A stretch of DNA of 64,000 nt from Sphingomonas yabuuchiae (GCF_001477495.1 NZ_LDTF01000036.1:1-64000); one strand, 5' to 3'. Shown: positions 1-9,559, numbered from the stretch's first letter. Notes: generated by a model from the sequence alone, not told the origin. Made by a program: numbers and translations.

Positions 1-72
1 GAACACTGGCACGCGCCGCCCCCTGCCCGCCCTGCCCCCGACCCAGCTTGTCGGCGGCGCGTGCCAGTGTTC
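1..72. repeat. Perfect 20-bp inverted repeat at the window edge
   Basis: Bases 1-20 (starting gaacactggc) are the exact reverse complement of bases 53-72, with a 32-base spacer. The repeat lies in the HAMP-coding part of the histidine kinase gene. A perfect 20-base stem inside a coding region at the very end of a sequence could be a fold-back or assembly artefact, or a genuine hairpin. The sequence alone does not decide. Confidence 0.8.
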
Positions 73-622
73 GCAAGGGGTGCAGGATACGTCCGATCAG
101 CGCACCGCTGAGCAGCATCAGCGCGATCGCCGGGATCAGCGCGAGCAGCACCCGCCCGAGCGCGAGATCGAGTGTCCGAACCCCTTCACGCATCCGGAAG
201 CTGAGCAGCGATCCGTCATCCAATCGCAGATCACCCGAAACGACAGACGTCCGCCCCGGTGAGGTCAGCCGCAAATGGATATCGGTCGCCGCCAGCGACG
301 GCTCCCAGTCGACGATCTGGCGCTGCATGCTGTCCATGGCAGGGGCGATCTTCGGCCGTGGCGGCGCAGAGGACGACCAGCTGACGATATAGCGATCGGT
401 GGTCAGCTCCTCGGCCACCTCCGGTCGTTCGCCGGCGGGGCGTTCGTTGAGCACGCGACGGGCGACGATAAGATGTTCGGCCAGACGCCGGGCTTCGTCG
501 TCGCGCACCGACACATGGCTGGCGCGTTCGTAGAGATAGGTGGAAATCGCGAACTCGATCGTAACCGCCAGCAGCAGGATCGCGACGATCCGGCCGAGCA
601 GGCCGACCGAGGGGCGGATCAC
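1..622 (-). CDS. Sensor histidine kinase, N-terminal part (cut by window edge)
   Basis: This is the first 207 codons of a membrane sensor kinase. It begins with a GTG whose last bases overlap the stop of the upstream response regulator (GTGA). Residues about 8-30 form a first membrane helix (GRIVAILLLAVTIEFAI). A periplasmic segment of about 125 residues follows, then a second helix (VLLALIPAIALMLLSGALI) and the start of a HAMP linker (ILHPLRTLARAADKLGRG). The catalytic core lies outside the window. The overlap with the regulator gene shows the two form one two-component pair; the signal is unknown. The last visible codons fall in a perfect inverted repeat, so the HAMP end should be treated with care. 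Confidence 0.85.
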   Translation of the reverse strand, partial: MIRPSVGLLGRIVAILLLAVTIEFAISTYLYERASHVSVRDDEARRLAEHLIVARRVLNERPAGERPEVAEELTTDRYIVSWSSSAPPRPKIAPAMDSMQRQIVDWEPSLAATDIHLRLTSPGRTSVVSGDLRLDDGSLLSFRMREGVRTLDLALGRVLLALIPAIALMLLSGALIGRILHPLRTLARAADKLGRGQGGQGAARASV

Positions 623-1329
623 CGCCGTTCCACCGGCACGTTCAGCATATAGCCGACGCCGCGCACCGTGACGATCGGCGCAGCCCCGCCCGCCCCCGAC
701 AGCTTGCGGCGGAGGCGGCTGACCAGCACGTCGATGCTGCGGTCGGAGCTGTCCCCGATCCGCGCGCGCGACAACTCGATCAGTCGCTCCCGCGCGATGA
801 CACGCTGCGCATTGTCCAGAAAGGCGACGAGCAGGTCGAACTCCGCCCCCGTCAATTCCACCTGTGCACCCGAAGGCGACATCAGTTCGCGACGCGGCAG
901 ATTGGCGGTCCAGCCGTCAAAGCCCAGAATTCCCGCCTCGCGCTCGCCCGGCGTGTTTTCCAGTCCGCCGCGACGCAAAACGGCGCGGATGCGTGCGACC
1001 AACTCGCGGGTGCCGAAAGGCTTGGCGAGGTAATCGTCCGCACCCAGTTCCAGCCCGACCACCCGGTCGACCTCGCTTCCCTTGGCGCTGATGAAGATGA
1101 TGGGAACCGTGCTTTTCTGGCGGACCTGGCGGCAGAGATCGATACCGCTCGTGCCCGGAAGCATGATGTCGAGCAGGATCAGATCGATCTGCCCCACCTC
1201 CAGCGCCTGCCACATCTCGGGCGCGGCATTGGCCAGCTTCACGGCGAAACCATTTTCCTGAAGCGCACGCGCTGTCAGGGTGCGGAGGGCGGGATCGTCC
1301 TCGACGATCAGGATGGTGGGCGGCGTCAC
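619..1329 (-). CDS. OmpR-family DNA-binding response regulator
   Basis: This 236-residue protein has a receiver domain (residues about 5-118) with the acidic pair in VEDD, the phosphoacceptor Asp in LILLDIMLPG and the conserved Lys in LAKPFG. A C-terminal winged-helix output domain follows (about 140-233, ending RGVGYMLNV). It would be phosphorylated by the kinase whose GTG start overlaps its stop, and then bind promoter DNA. The start is GTG, 9 bases after the stop of the carbonic anhydrase-like gene. The four genes from malate synthase to the kinase are therefore probably co-transcribed. The target genes are not evident. Confidence 0.93.
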   Translation of the reverse strand: MTPPTILIVEDDPALRTLTARALQENGFAVKLANAAPEMWQALEVGQIDLILLDIMLPGTSGIDLCRQVRQKSTVPIIFISAKGSEVDRVVGLELGADDYLAKPFGTRELVARIRAVLRRGGLENTPGEREAGILGFDGWTANLPRRELMSPSGAQVELTGAEFDLLVAFLDNAQRVIARERLIELSRARIGDSSDRSIDVLVSRLRRKLSGAGGAAPIVTVRGVGYMLNVPVERR

Positions 1330-1338
1330 CCCCTTTGG

Positions 1339-1908
1339 CTAGGCAGGTCCCGTCCGTCCGTCAACGTCTTCGCCCGGTTGATCCGCGTCCAGCCGCGTCA
1401 GCCCGGCGGCGTAAAGTCGGCCGCGTTCCGCATAGCCAAAGGCGGAGGTCCGCAGCCGCGCGATCTGCTCGGGCTCCAATGTCCGGACGGCGCGCGCGGG
1501 TGCCCCGACGATCAGGCTGCCGGGCGGAAACACCTTGCCCTCCGTAACCAGCGCGCCAGCGCCGACCAGCGACCCGGCCCCGATTACCGCGTCGTTCAGG
1601 ACGGTTGCGCCCATGCCGATCAGGCATCCGTCCTCCACCGTGCAGCCATGCAGGATCGCGCGGTGCCCGACCGTGCAGTCCGCCCCGATGGTCAGCGGGC
1701 TTCCGGGATCGGAATGAAGGGCCGCGCCGTCCTGGATGTTGGTCCGCGCACCGATGTGCACGGGGCCGTTGTCGGCGCGGACCACCGCGCCGAACCAGAG
1801 GCTGACCTGTTCGCCCAGCACGACCTCGCCGATGACGTCCGCCGAGGGGGCGATCCAGGCGGTGTCATGAAGGACCGGCCGGCGTTCCTCCAGTGCGTAA
1901 AGCGGCAT
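1339..1908 (-). CDS. Gamma-carbonic anhydrase family hexapeptide-repeat protein
   Basis: The protein has 189 residues from the start [11 protein letters not shown]. The body is a left-handed beta-helix of hexapeptide repeats (for example IGARTNIQDGAALH and IGADCTVGHRAILHG). Three histidines, in AALHSD, VGHRA and ILHG, match the zinc-ligand pattern of gamma-class carbonic anhydrases (YrdA/PaaY/CaiE-like). The ATG overlaps the stop of malate synthase (ATGA), which fixes the start; the reading frame stays open further upstream but only inside the malate synthase gene. Catalysis is unproven, since many family members have no measurable activity. Confidence 0.9.
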   Translation of the reverse strand: MPLYALEERRPVLHDTAWIAPSADVIGEVVLGEQVSLWFGAVVRADNGPVHIGARTNIQDGAALHSDPGSPLTIGADCTVGHRAILHGCTVEDGCLIGMGATVLNDAVIGAGSLVGAGALVTEGKVFPPGSLIVGAPARAVRTLEPEQIARLRTSAFGYAERGRLYAAGLTRLDADQPGEDVDGRTGPA

Positions 1909-3983
1909 CAGGCCTTCTCCTTCGACTTGGCCTTCGCACGATAGCGGTGGAGCAGCGGCTCGGTATAGCCATTGGGTTGTGCCAGCCCCTCGAAGATCAG
2001 CGCACGGGCCGCCTGCATCGCCAGGCCGTCCTTCGTCATCGGCTGGTAGAGCGGATCGCCCGCATTCTGCGCATCCACCTTGGCCGCCATGCGCGCCAGT
2101 GCCTCCTCGACCTGATCGGCCGAGACGATGCCGTGATGCAGCCAGTTGGCGATATGCTGCGACGAGATGCGCAACGTTGCCCGATCCTCCATCAGGCCGA
2201 TATCGTGAAGGTCGGGAACCTTGGAACAGCCCACCCCCTGATCGATCCACCGCACGACATAGCCGAGCAGCCCCTGCGCATTGTTGTCGAGTTCCGCCGC
2301 GATCTCCTCAGACGACCAGTCGGGCGCTTCGGCAATGGGCGGGGTGAGAAGCCGTTCCAGCGAGGCGACTGGTTCGGCGGCGCGCTGGGCTTGACGGGCG
2401 GCGGTGTCGATGCGGTGATAATGGGTGGCGTGCAGCGTGGCCGCAGTCGGTGACGGCACCCAGGCGGTGGAGGCGCCCGACAGCGGATGCGCCCCCTTTT
2501 GTGCAAGCATGTCGGCCATCCGGTCGGGGGCCGCCCACATGCCCTTGCCGATCTGTGCCCGACCGGCAAAGCCGCAGGCCAGCCCGATCTGGACGTTGCG
2601 ATCCTCATAGGCCGCGATCCAGTCGCATTCCTTCATCGCCGCCTTGCGCACCACCGGACCGCCCAGCATCGCGCTATGGACCTCGTCCCCGGTACGGTCG
2701 AGGAAACCCGTATTGATGAAGACGATCCGGTCCTTCACCGCATGGATACAGGCGGCCAGATTGGCCGATGTCCGGCGCTCCTCGTCCATAACGCCGATCT
2801 TGATGCGATGCCGGTCGAGGCCCAGCATATCCTCGACAGCGTCGAACAGGCGGTCGGCGAAGGCGGCTTCCTCCGGCCCGTGCATCTTGGGTTTGACGAT
2901 ATAGATCGAGCCGCCGCCCCGCATCGCGATCAGACTAGTGACGATCGCATCGAGGAAACCCTCGGGCGCTTCGCGACCGTCCGCCAGCCTGACCGCGGGC
3001 GTGGTCATCAGATGGCCGACATTGCGCACGAAGAGCAGACTGCGTCCCGGCAATGCGAAGACGGTGCCGTCGGGGGCGCGATATTCGCGATCCGACGCCA
3101 GCGTTCGCGTGATGGAGCGGCCACCCTTCTCGATCCGCGCCGTCAGCGTGCCATCGATCAGGCCGAGCCAATTCGCGTAGCCCGCCACCTTGTCTTCCGC
3201 ATCCACCGCCGCGACCGAATCCTCCAGATCGCAAATGGTGGTCAGTGCCGACTCCAGCACGACGTCCGCGATCCCGGCCTTGTCGGTACGACCGATCGGG
3301 TGGTTCGCATCAACCATGATCTCGATATGCAGGCCGTGATGGCTGAACAGCCAGCCCTTCTCGCTCCGCCCCCGGAACAGCGATGGGTCCTCCAGTCGCT
3401 CGATGGCGGTGGCAAGGTCGGGCACCTCATCCCAGCCCCCGGCAATCGGCAGGGCCTCGTCCAGAAATTCACGCGCCCAGCGGATCACCGCCGCCCCGCG
3501 CTCGGGGTCATAGCCCGTACCACCCGAAACAGGCGCGATGGCGTCGGTGCCGTATAGCGCGTCGTACAGGCTGCCCCAACGGGCATTGGCGGCATTGAGC
3601 AGGAAGCGCGCATTGAGCATCGGCACCACCAGCTGCGGCCCGGCCCGCGACGCGACTTCCTCGTCCACATGCTTTGGTGCGATGGTGAAGGGCGCGGGCT
3701 CGGGAACCAGATAGTCGATCTCGGTCAGGAACGCCCGCTGCGCCGCTCCGTCGCGTACTCCGCCCTGTCGATACCAGTCGTCGATCTCGGCTTGCAGAGC
3801 GTCACGACGACGCAACAGAGCGTCATTCTCCGGGCCGAAGCGGGTGATGATATCGGCTATACCGGCCCAGAAGCGATCCGGATCGACGCCGCTGCCGGGG
3901 AGCGCATGGTCCTCCAAAAAGCGGAAGAGAGCGGGGGCAATGGACAGGCCGTGGCGGTCGATCATGCGGCTTTCCTGAAGCAT
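1908..3983 (-). CDS. glcB: Malate synthase G
   Basis: This 691-residue enzyme condenses glyoxylate with acetyl-CoA to give malate, the second step of the glyoxylate shunt. Length and N-terminus ([17 protein letters not shown]) fit the monomeric G isoform. Signatures include the core [12 protein letters not shown], the arginine region [13 protein letters not shown], the metal-binding region [15 protein letters not shown] and the C-terminal catalytic segment [15 protein letters not shown]. The start MLQESRM is chosen because AGGAGAG lies a few bases upstream. A start at 3965 is possible. The frame is open to 4169, but that stretch lacks family similarity. A LysR gene is divergent and may regulate it. 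Confidence 0.97.
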   Translation of the reverse strand: MLQESRMIDRHGLSIAPALFRFLEDHALPGSGVDPDRFWAGIADIITRFGPENDALLRRRDALQAEIDDWYRQGGVRDGAAQRAFLTEIDYLVPEPAPFTIAPKHVDEEVASRAGPQLVVPMLNARFLLNAANARWGSLYDALYGTDAIAPVSGGTGYDPERGAAVIRWAREFLDEALPIAGGWDEVPDLATAIERLEDPSLFRGRSEKGWLFSHHGLHIEIMVDANHPIGRTDKAGIADVVLESALTTICDLEDSVAAVDAEDKVAGYANWLGLIDGTLTARIEKGGRSITRTLASDREYRAPDGTVFALPGRSLLFVRNVGHLMTTPAVRLADGREAPEGFLDAIVTSLIAMRGGGSIYIVKPKMHGPEEAAFADRLFDAVEDMLGLDRHRIKIGVMDEERRTSANLAACIHAVKDRIVFINTGFLDRTGDEVHSAMLGGPVVRKAAMKECDWIAAYEDRNVQIGLACGFAGRAQIGKGMWAAPDRMADMLAQKGAHPLSGASTAWVPSPTAATLHATHYHRIDTAARQAQRAAEPVASLERLLTPPIAEAPDWSSEEIAAELDNNAQGLLGYVVRWIDQGVGCSKVPDLHDIGLMEDRATLRISSQHIANWLHHGIVSADQVEEALARMAAKVDAQNAGDPLYQPMTKDGLAMQAARALIFEGLAQPNGYTEPLLHRYRAKAKSKEKA

Positions 3984-4080
3984 AAAACTCTCCTTTTGCC
4001 CGATGACCGGAATGATAGAGCATCGCCATTCGCGTCGGTAGTCGGCATAATCGAATAGCTGTCGATCGCCGGAGGAACGA
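3984..4080. promoter_or_regulatory. Divergent intergenic region between glcB and LysR gene
   Basis: These 97 bases separate two divergent starts, and each gene has a good ribosome-binding site (AGGAGAG for glcB, GGAGGA for the LysR gene). The region must hold both promoters, and for a LysR gene it would normally hold its operator too. I could not pick a single convincing T-N11-A box. Confidence 0.45.
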
Positions 4081-4953
4081 ATGGACCCCGATATCGCATT
4101 GTTCGTCGATGTCGTTCGTGAGGGCAGTCTGGCGGGCGCGGCGCGTCTTTGGCGCCTGTCGCCCGCCATGGTGTCGAAACGAATTGCCCGGCTGGAGGGT
4201 CGATTGGGGATACGGCTGCTCCACCGTACGACCCGCCGTCTGGCCCCGACCGCGGCCGGGGCCGCTTTCCATACGGACGTCGCGCCGCTGGTCGCCGGGC
4301 TTCGCGCGGCCGAGGCGCGGGTGGCGCAGAAGGGTGGCGGCCCCGCCGGTCCGCTTCGGATAAGTGCACCGACTTCGTTCGGGCGGATGTGGATCGCGCC
4401 GTATTTGACCCCGTTTCTCGATCGCTATCCGGCGATCCGGCTTCGGCTCGATCTGACCGACGATTTCGTCGACATGATCGACAGCGGCATCGATCTGGCG
4501 ATCCGGATCACGGCGACGCCACCTTCCGGACTGGAAGCGCATCGATTGGCCGACAACCGCCGAATTCTTTGCGCAAGCCCCGCCTATCTCGCCCGAGCCG
4601 GAACTCCGCGAAGCATCACCGACCTCGCCGACCATGCACTGCTTGCCGCGCAGGGCCAGTTTCCCTGGCGCCTCACGGGGGCCATGGTGAACGGGGAAAG
4701 CCGTGTCGAAACCTCCTCCAGCGAGGTTGTTCGTGAACTGGTCCTCGGCGGCGCTGGGATCGCGCTTCGCTCGCTATGGGACGTGGGCGACGCGTTGGCG
4801 GACGGACGGCTGGTCCGTGTCCTTCCCGCGTATGAAGGATCGGCGGCGGTCGGCATCTGGGCGCTCCATGCGGCGGCGGGGGTGCCAGTGGCGGTAGGCG
4901 CCTTGCTCGAACATCTGCGCGAGGTCTGGCGCGACGCGGCATGGATGACATGA
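4081..4953 (+). CDS. LysR-family transcriptional regulator
   Basis: The 290-residue protein has an N-terminal winged helix (residues 1-60, with [20 protein letters not shown] and [11 protein letters not shown]). An effector-binding domain follows (about 88-285), with [17 protein letters not shown] and [20 protein letters not shown] typical of the DsdC/GcvA-like subgroup. The start follows GGAGGAACGA. It lies divergent to malate synthase G, 97 bases apart, the usual arrangement for a LysR regulator and its target. The ligand is unknown; a two-carbon or organic acid is only a guess. Confidence 0.92.
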   Translation: MDPDIALFVDVVREGSLAGAARLWRLSPAMVSKRIARLEGRLGIRLLHRTTRRLAPTAAGAAFHTDVAPLVAGLRAAEARVAQKGGGPAGPLRISAPTSFGRMWIAPYLTPFLDRYPAIRLRLDLTDDFVDMIDSGIDLAIRITATPPSGLEAHRLADNRRILCASPAYLARAGTPRSITDLADHALLAAQGQFPWRLTGAMVNGESRVETSSSEVVRELVLGGAGIALRSLWDVGDALADGRLVRVLPAYEGSAAVGIWALHAAAGVPVAVGALLEHLREVWRDAAWMT

Positions 4954-5032
4954 CGTGCCCGTCATTTTTCCGTGCATCGTCTCCAAGGAGCCTCTAGGCA
5001 CGGGGTAACAGGGCTTAGGGAGATACGGGTCG

Positions 5033-5968
5033 ATGGCTGGTGGTCTGGTCGCATTGCTGGACGACGTGGCGGCGATCGCCAAGCTGGCGGCGGCATCGCT
5101 GGACGATGTCGCGGGCGCTTCGGCGCGGGCGGGTGCGAAGGCGGCGGGCGTGGTCATCGACGACACGGCCGTTACTCCGCGTTATGTCGTCGGGCTGGCG
5201 CCGCAGCGCGAACTGCCGATCATCGGCAAGATCGCGCTGGGCTCGCTGCGCAACAAGCTGATCTTTCTCCTGCCGGCCGCCCTCCTGCTCAGTGCCTTTG
5301 CGCCCTGGGCGATCACCCCGATCCTAATGGCAGGCGGCGCGTTCCTGTGTTTCGAGGCGAGCGAGAAAATCCTCGAAACGCTGACCGGCCATCATGCCGA
5401 GGCGGAGGATACCGCGCCGGTCGACGCCAGACAGTTGGAGGAACGGCAGGTATCCGGCGCGATCCGGACCGACCTGATCCTGTCGGCGGAAATCATGGCC
5501 ATCGCTTTGTCGGAACTTCCCGACCTGTCGATCGCCACCCAGGCCATCGCCCTGGCGCTGGTCGGCATCGCGATCACCGTGGGCGTGTACGGCGTGGTCG
5601 CGGCCATCGTGAAGATGGACGATATCGGCCTGCACCTGGCCGGTCGCGAGAATGCGACCGCCCAGGCGATCGGGCGTGGCCTGGTCAAGGCGATGCCGGT
5701 GGTCCTTCGCGTGCTGGCGATCGTCGGCACCGCCGCGATGGTCTGGGTCGGGGGCGGGATCATCGTCCATGGCATGGAAGAGTTCGGGCTGACCACCCTG
5801 CCCCATCTGATCCACGGAACCGCGCATCATGCGGGCGAGGCGCTGCCCGTCGGCGGTTCGGCGGCGGAGTGGCTGGTCGGGGCGATCGGCTCCGCCATTG
5901 TCGGCCTCGTCATCGGCGCCATCATCGTGGGCGTGCTGCACCTGATCCCCGGCAAGAAAGCGCATTGA
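5033..5968 (+). CDS. DUF808 family inner-membrane protein (YedI-like)
   Basis: The 311-residue protein begins MAGGLVALLDDVAAIAKLAA, the DUF808/YedI N-terminal signature. The following VIDDTAVTPRYVVGL and ELPIIGKIALGSLRNK are also characteristic. Four or more hydrophobic segments follow (about 80-110, 155-190, 220-250, 280-305). It is predicted to be an integral membrane protein of unknown function. AGGGAGA lies about 9 bases before the ATG. It stands alone, with no clear operon partner. Confidence 0.92.
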   Translation: MAGGLVALLDDVAAIAKLAAASLDDVAGASARAGAKAAGVVIDDTAVTPRYVVGLAPQRELPIIGKIALGSLRNKLIFLLPAALLLSAFAPWAITPILMAGGAFLCFEASEKILETLTGHHAEAEDTAPVDARQLEERQVSGAIRTDLILSAEIMAIALSELPDLSIATQAIALALVGIAITVGVYGVVAAIVKMDDIGLHLAGRENATAQAIGRGLVKAMPVVLRVLAIVGTAAMVWVGGGIIVHGMEEFGLTTLPHLIHGTAHHAGEALPVGGSAAEWLVGAIGSAIVGLVIGAIIVGVLHLIPGKKAH

Positions 5969-5974
5969 TCCGGG

Positions 5975-6199
5975 TCAGGCGGCCCTGACGCCATCGACCT
6001 CCATCACGTCCGGACTCAGCAGGTGGCCGGTCACGGCGACCGATTTGCCGACATGATCGATGGGAACCCGCATCAGGCGCAATTCCAGATGCCTGCCGTC
6101 ATCGCCTTCCAGCACGAAGGCACCGCCCCGGCGGACCAGACGACCGCTCCGGACCAGCGGCGGGGCGGTATCGGTGCTATCGTTCGTCGTCATGTCCAT
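5975..6199 (-). CDS. Small DUF5818-like protein
   Basis: This 74-residue protein starts at MDMTTNDSTD; a start at MTT (6193) is also possible. It contains SGRLVRRGGAFVLEGDDG and a C-terminal VGKSVAVTGHLLSPDVMEVDGV. This resembles the short DUF5818 proteins common in Sphingomonadales, predicted as small beta-rich folds of unknown role. It lies 31 bases downstream of the diguanylate cyclase gene on the same strand and may be co-transcribed with it. The family assignment is from memory of the pattern. Confidence 0.7.
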   Translation of the reverse strand: MDMTTNDSTDTAPPLVRSGRLVRRGGAFVLEGDDGRHLELRLMRVPIDHVGKSVAVTGHLLSPDVMEVDGVRAA

Positions 6200-6230
6200 A
6201 TAATACTGACGGGCGTGCGCAGGTTCCGGA

Positions 6231-9200
6231 TCAGGCAGCCCGCGCCACCCGGTCCCGTCCGCTTCGCTTCGCTTCGTAGAGCGCCTCATCGGCACGACGG
6301 ATCGTGGCCCCGACGTCTTCGCACGGACGCCATTCCGTCACGCCCGCACTGAAGGTGACGGTGATCGCTTGGCTGCCGACCAGCAGCGGGGTGCTGGCAA
6401 TTTCCTGCCGTAAGCGTTCGACGATGCCCGTCGCGCTGTCGAGCGTCGCGCCGTGAAAGAGGATCGCGATTTCCTCGCCACCATAGCGGGCGACGATGTC
6501 GTTTAATCTCATGCCCTTCAGCAGGCGGTCCGCCATGCGCACGAGCACTTCGTCGCCAGCGCCGTGGCCATAGCCGTCATTGATCCGCTTGAAATGATCG
6601 ATATCGAGCAGCGCGAAGGTAAAGCCGTTGTCCGTAGTGATCGCCTGGTCGCGCGCATCCTGAAGCGCCGCCATCAGGGTCCGGCGATTGGCAAGTCCGG
6701 TCAGGGGATCGGTGCTGGCCAGGCGGTCGAGTTGCTCGTTCGCGGCGCGTAATGCGCTCGTCCGCTCTTCGACCATGGCCTCCAGTATTCGCGCGCGACG
6801 GCGTACGACCGCGGTAACGGCCCAGAAGGTCGCCCCCAGCAACAACAGGAACAGAAGCGCCAGCCCGGCCCGGCCTGCCCAGCTTTCATACCATTGCGGG
6901 TCGACCGTGATCTCGACGCGACGCTCGACCATCCGTGCACCCAGGCCCGGGATATAGGCCCGGAGCTCCAGGCTATAAGTGCCGGAGGGAAGATTCGTAT
7001 AGGTCGCGCTGGCAGGCGTGCCTGCAGGCACCGTCATCCATGTCCGGTCGAAACCGGTCAGCCGATAGCTGTAGCGGATCGTCTCCGGCGCGTCATAATC
7101 GGCGAGGGCAAAGCCGATCCGCAGGGTACGCTTGTCCGTACCCCAGCGCAGCGACAGCGACTTGACGGCCGAGTCCACGGCCAGCGCGTGACCGTCGATA
7201 TCCGCCGAACTGACGATCAATGGCCCAGAACGAGCATGGCTCAGCCGCCCCAGCAGAACGTCGGGTTGCAAGACGATCAGCCCGTCGGGCGCACCGAACA
7301 GCAGCGACCCGTCCGCCATACGCGCCGCCGCGCGTTGATTGAAGGCGCTCGCGCTCAGTCCATCGCGCTGGCTCATGACCCGCACATGGCGGCTCACCGG
7401 GTCGATGACCGAGATGCCGCCGGCACTCGCGACCCAGGGACGTTGCTGGGCATCGAGGACGAGTGAGGCGACATTGTCGCCTGCCAGCCCCTGTGTTTCC
7501 GCGATCGCACGAAAGCGCCAGCCGCCTGCCACCGGCTGACCCAATGCTACGCCGCCATAGGTTCCCACCCATATCTTGCGCCCGGACGGGATGATCGAAC
7601 CGGCATAATCCTGCGGCAAGCTTCCTGGCCCGGGTGACCGGCTGGAAAAATTGGTGAACTTCCCCGCCGCCACGTTGAGACGACCGACGCCGCCGGGCGT
7701 GGCGACCATTACGCTGCCATCGGGCAGCGTGACGATATTGATGACTTCATTGTTGGGCAGGCTGTGCGGATCGGCGGCATCATGTTCGAACACCCGCACC
7801 TGTCCGTCGCTGCGCCGTCGAATGAACAGCCCCTTATAGGTGCCGATCAACAGGGAATCGGGTGTCTCGGCCAAAGAGATGACCGGAAGGTCGCCGAGCC
7901 CGTCTACCGTCAGCGCACGCTGGGACAGGCTGCGCGGATCGATCGCGACGACGCCGCGCGCGCCGACCAGGATGGTGCCATCCGACGACTCCAGCAGCGC
8001 CTTGATATCCTGCCCGCCATGCTGGCCGTTCAGGGTCAGCCGACGCACCCGACCTGCCGTCCGGTCGAGTGCATCGACGGTCCCGTTACTCAGGCCCAGC
8101 CAGACCTGATCATGTCGGTCGACCATGATTCCACGAACATTGTCGTCCGACAGCGACATGCGCGGATCGGGCATCGCCGATCCGATACGCAACGTTCCGC
8201 CGCCCAGCCCCTGCGTCCGCGCTGCGCCCATTTCGGTCGCAGCCCAGACGCCACCCGACCCGTCCAGCGCCAGTGCGCGCACCGTATCACCCGCAAGGGA
8301 CATCGGGTTGGCGCTCAGGTGTCGGATGGCGGTCACGGAAAAGCCGTTGCTGGGATCGATCAGCACGATTCCCATGCCGTCGGTACCGACCCAGAGCCGC
8401 CCGCGTTCGTCTTCGACGATCGCCCTGATCGTCCGGTGCCCGACCAGGGGGGCGGCCCCCCGCAAAGAGGGCGTTTGCGAAAAGCGTGCGTCGATGCCGC
8501 GATCGGTCGATGAATAGACGCCGTCTGAACCCGTCCCGACCCATAGCCGTCCGTGCCGATCGCGCAGAATCGACCAGACGTCACGGTTGTTCGCAGCATC
8601 GACAAGCGAAGTCCGCTGAAAACGTCCGGCCCCGGCCGGCCGAACCCACAACCCGCCTTCACAACCCGCCCAGAGCGTGCCGTCCGGATCGCGGTAAACC
8701 GCAAACGCGCCCTCGCGACGCCCATCGGCAGAGCGGATCGCCGATCCCGTCATGGAGTCGAGCTGGTCGGCCTTGGCGATGTAACGATGAACGCCGCCGT
8801 CCGACGCGATATAGGCTCCTCCCGAACCATCCGGCGTAAAACCGAAAATGCGGCTGCCGGTCGTTCCATTTCGAGCCTTCAACCGGATGAACCGGCCACT
8901 CGCCGGTTCATAACGCGCCAGTCCGCCGACATTGGTTCCGATCAGCAGCCCGCCATCGGGCAATGCCAAGAGCGAGCGGACATAATTGTCCGGCAGCGAA
9001 AAAGGATCGCTCGACAAGGCCTTGAAACTGCGGACACGCTGTCCGTCATAGCGGATCAGGCCGCCGCGCGTGCCGATCCACATGGTCCCGTCGCTGGCGC
9101 GGACGACGGCCGTCGCGGTGATGTGTGGCAGGCGCACCGCATCGCCGAGCTGTGTGAAGCTGGCCCATTGCCAAGCCGCCCATGGATCGCCGCGCGCCTC

Positions 9201-9269
9201 TGCCCGAACCATGACGGGCAGACACAGGAGCAACAAAAGGGCAGCGGCACCGAAGGATCGGAAGCGCAT
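6231..9269 (-). CDS. Periplasmic-propeller sensor diguanylate cyclase
   Basis: The protein has about 1012 residues. A signal peptide (MRFRSFGAAALLLLLCLPVMVRA) is followed by roughly 600 residues of two-component-regulator propeller repeats (TMWIGTRGGLIRYDG, RLWVGTGSDGVYSS and others). A Y_Y_Y domain (SYRLTGFDRTWMTVPAG), one membrane helix (AGLALLFLLLLGATFWAV), a short coil and a C-terminal GGDEF domain complete it. The active-site motif is GGEEI, acceptable for catalysis, and RLND five residues upstream is an intact inhibitory I-site. It should sense a periplasmic signal and make cyclic di-GMP. The start is the ATG at 9269; a TTG lies one codon upstream. Confidence 0.93.
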   Translation of the reverse strand: MRFRSFGAAALLLLLCLPVMVRAEARGDPWAAWQWASFTQLGDAVRLPHITATAVVRASDGTMWIGTRGGLIRYDGQRVRSFKALSSDPFSLPDNYVRSLLALPDGGLLIGTNVGGLARYEPASGRFIRLKARNGTTGSRIFGFTPDGSGGAYIASDGGVHRYIAKADQLDSMTGSAIRSADGRREGAFAVYRDPDGTLWAGCEGGLWVRPAGAGRFQRTSLVDAANNRDVWSILRDRHGRLWVGTGSDGVYSSTDRGIDARFSQTPSLRGAAPLVGHRTIRAIVEDERGRLWVGTDGMGIVLIDPSNGFSVTAIRHLSANPMSLAGDTVRALALDGSGGVWAATEMGAARTQGLGGGTLRIGSAMPDPRMSLSDDNVRGIMVDRHDQVWLGLSNGTVDALDRTAGRVRRLTLNGQHGGQDIKALLESSDGTILVGARGVVAIDPRSLSQRALTVDGLGDLPVISLAETPDSLLIGTYKGLFIRRRSDGQVRVFEHDAADPHSLPNNEVINIVTLPDGSVMVATPGGVGRLNVAAGKFTNFSSRSPGPGSLPQDYAGSIIPSGRKIWVGTYGGVALGQPVAGGWRFRAIAETQGLAGDNVASLVLDAQQRPWVASAGGISVIDPVSRHVRVMSQRDGLSASAFNQRAAARMADGSLLFGAPDGLIVLQPDVLLGRLSHARSGPLIVSSADIDGHALAVDSAVKSLSLRWGTDKRTLRIGFALADYDAPETIRYSYRLTGFDRTWMTVPAGTPASATYTNLPSGTYSLELRAYIPGLGARMVERRVEITVDPQWYESWAGRAGLALLFLLLLGATFWAVTAVVRRRARILEAMVEERTSALRAANEQLDRLASTDPLTGLANRRTLMAALQDARDQAITTDNGFTFALLDIDHFKRINDGYGHGAGDEVLVRMADRLLKGMRLNDIVARYGGEEIAILFHGATLDSATGIVERLRQEIASTPLLVGSQAITVTFSAGVTEWRPCEDVGATIRRADEALYEAKRSGRDRVARAA

Positions 9270-9379
9270 CAAATCATTATCCCGCGCCCCTTTTAGGCAA
9301 GGTTCGATAAGAGGATGTTAATTTCGATCAGTGCGGCTGCCGTGATCCCGACGAACCTGGGGCTTGACGTATCCGGACT

Positions 9380-9394
9380 GTTCCTGTTTCGTTT
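9380..9394 (+). promoter_or_regulatory. Degenerate SOS (LexA) box of the original dinB promoter
   Basis: The bases read GTTC-N7-GTTT, one mismatch from the alphaproteobacterial LexA site GTTC-N7-GTTC. The site lies 46 bases before the start of the dinB fragment at 9440. The rest of the 9270-9439 gap holds no gene I can see. LexA control of dinB is well known, which makes the position meaningful; binding is inferred. Confidence 0.5.
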
Positions 9395-9439
9395 TCAAGC
9401 CCGTAGCGTGCGGGCGCAAGGATCATTCCGGGCTTTTGC

Positions 9440-9559
9440 GTGTCAACGCCAACACCTTCTTCCGCCGAGCATCCGCAGCCTGAAGGCCGCAAGATCATCC
9501 ATGTGGATATGGACGCCTTCTATGCGTGGGCTCGACGATGCTGCGACGAACAAGCGTAA
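9440..9559 (+). pseudogene. dinB: dinB 5' fragment left behind at the island's left end
   Basis: A GTG opens a 39-codon frame whose residues 17-29 read RKIIHVDMDAFYA, the universally conserved start of DNA polymerase IV with its first catalytic aspartates. After DAFYA the frame runs into unrelated sequence (WARRCCDEQA) and stops. The intact gene 31.4 kb away carries the same motif (RKIIHVDQDAFYA). The simplest reading is that the original host dinB was split here by the incoming island. The normal DinB continuation SVEQRDDPALRG is missing here and present at the right end. Confidence 0.85.
9515..9525 (+). repeat. Left attachment core (attL)
   Basis: GCCTTCTATGC here is repeated exactly at 40944-40954. 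The wider stretches 9487-9525 and 40916-40954 match at 33 of 39 positions, and identity is lost immediately after the core. It codes for the AFYA part of DinB. It is inferred to be the strand-exchange site used by the tyrosine recombinase at 39211-40602. The exact crossover cannot be placed more finely by eye. Confidence 0.7.

Noticed and set aside
2487-3557. 356-codon plus-strand frame inside malate synthase
   Set aside because: It is antisense to glcB, with Arg/Ala/Gly-biased composition and no motif.
3984-4169. N-terminal extension of malate synthase
   Set aside because: It has no family similarity and overlaps the divergent LysR gene. AGGAGAG places the start at 3983.
9273-9439. tRNA gene as the island attachment site
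   Set aside because: No cloverleaf or CCA-type 3' end is visible at either end. The shared core lies in dinB.
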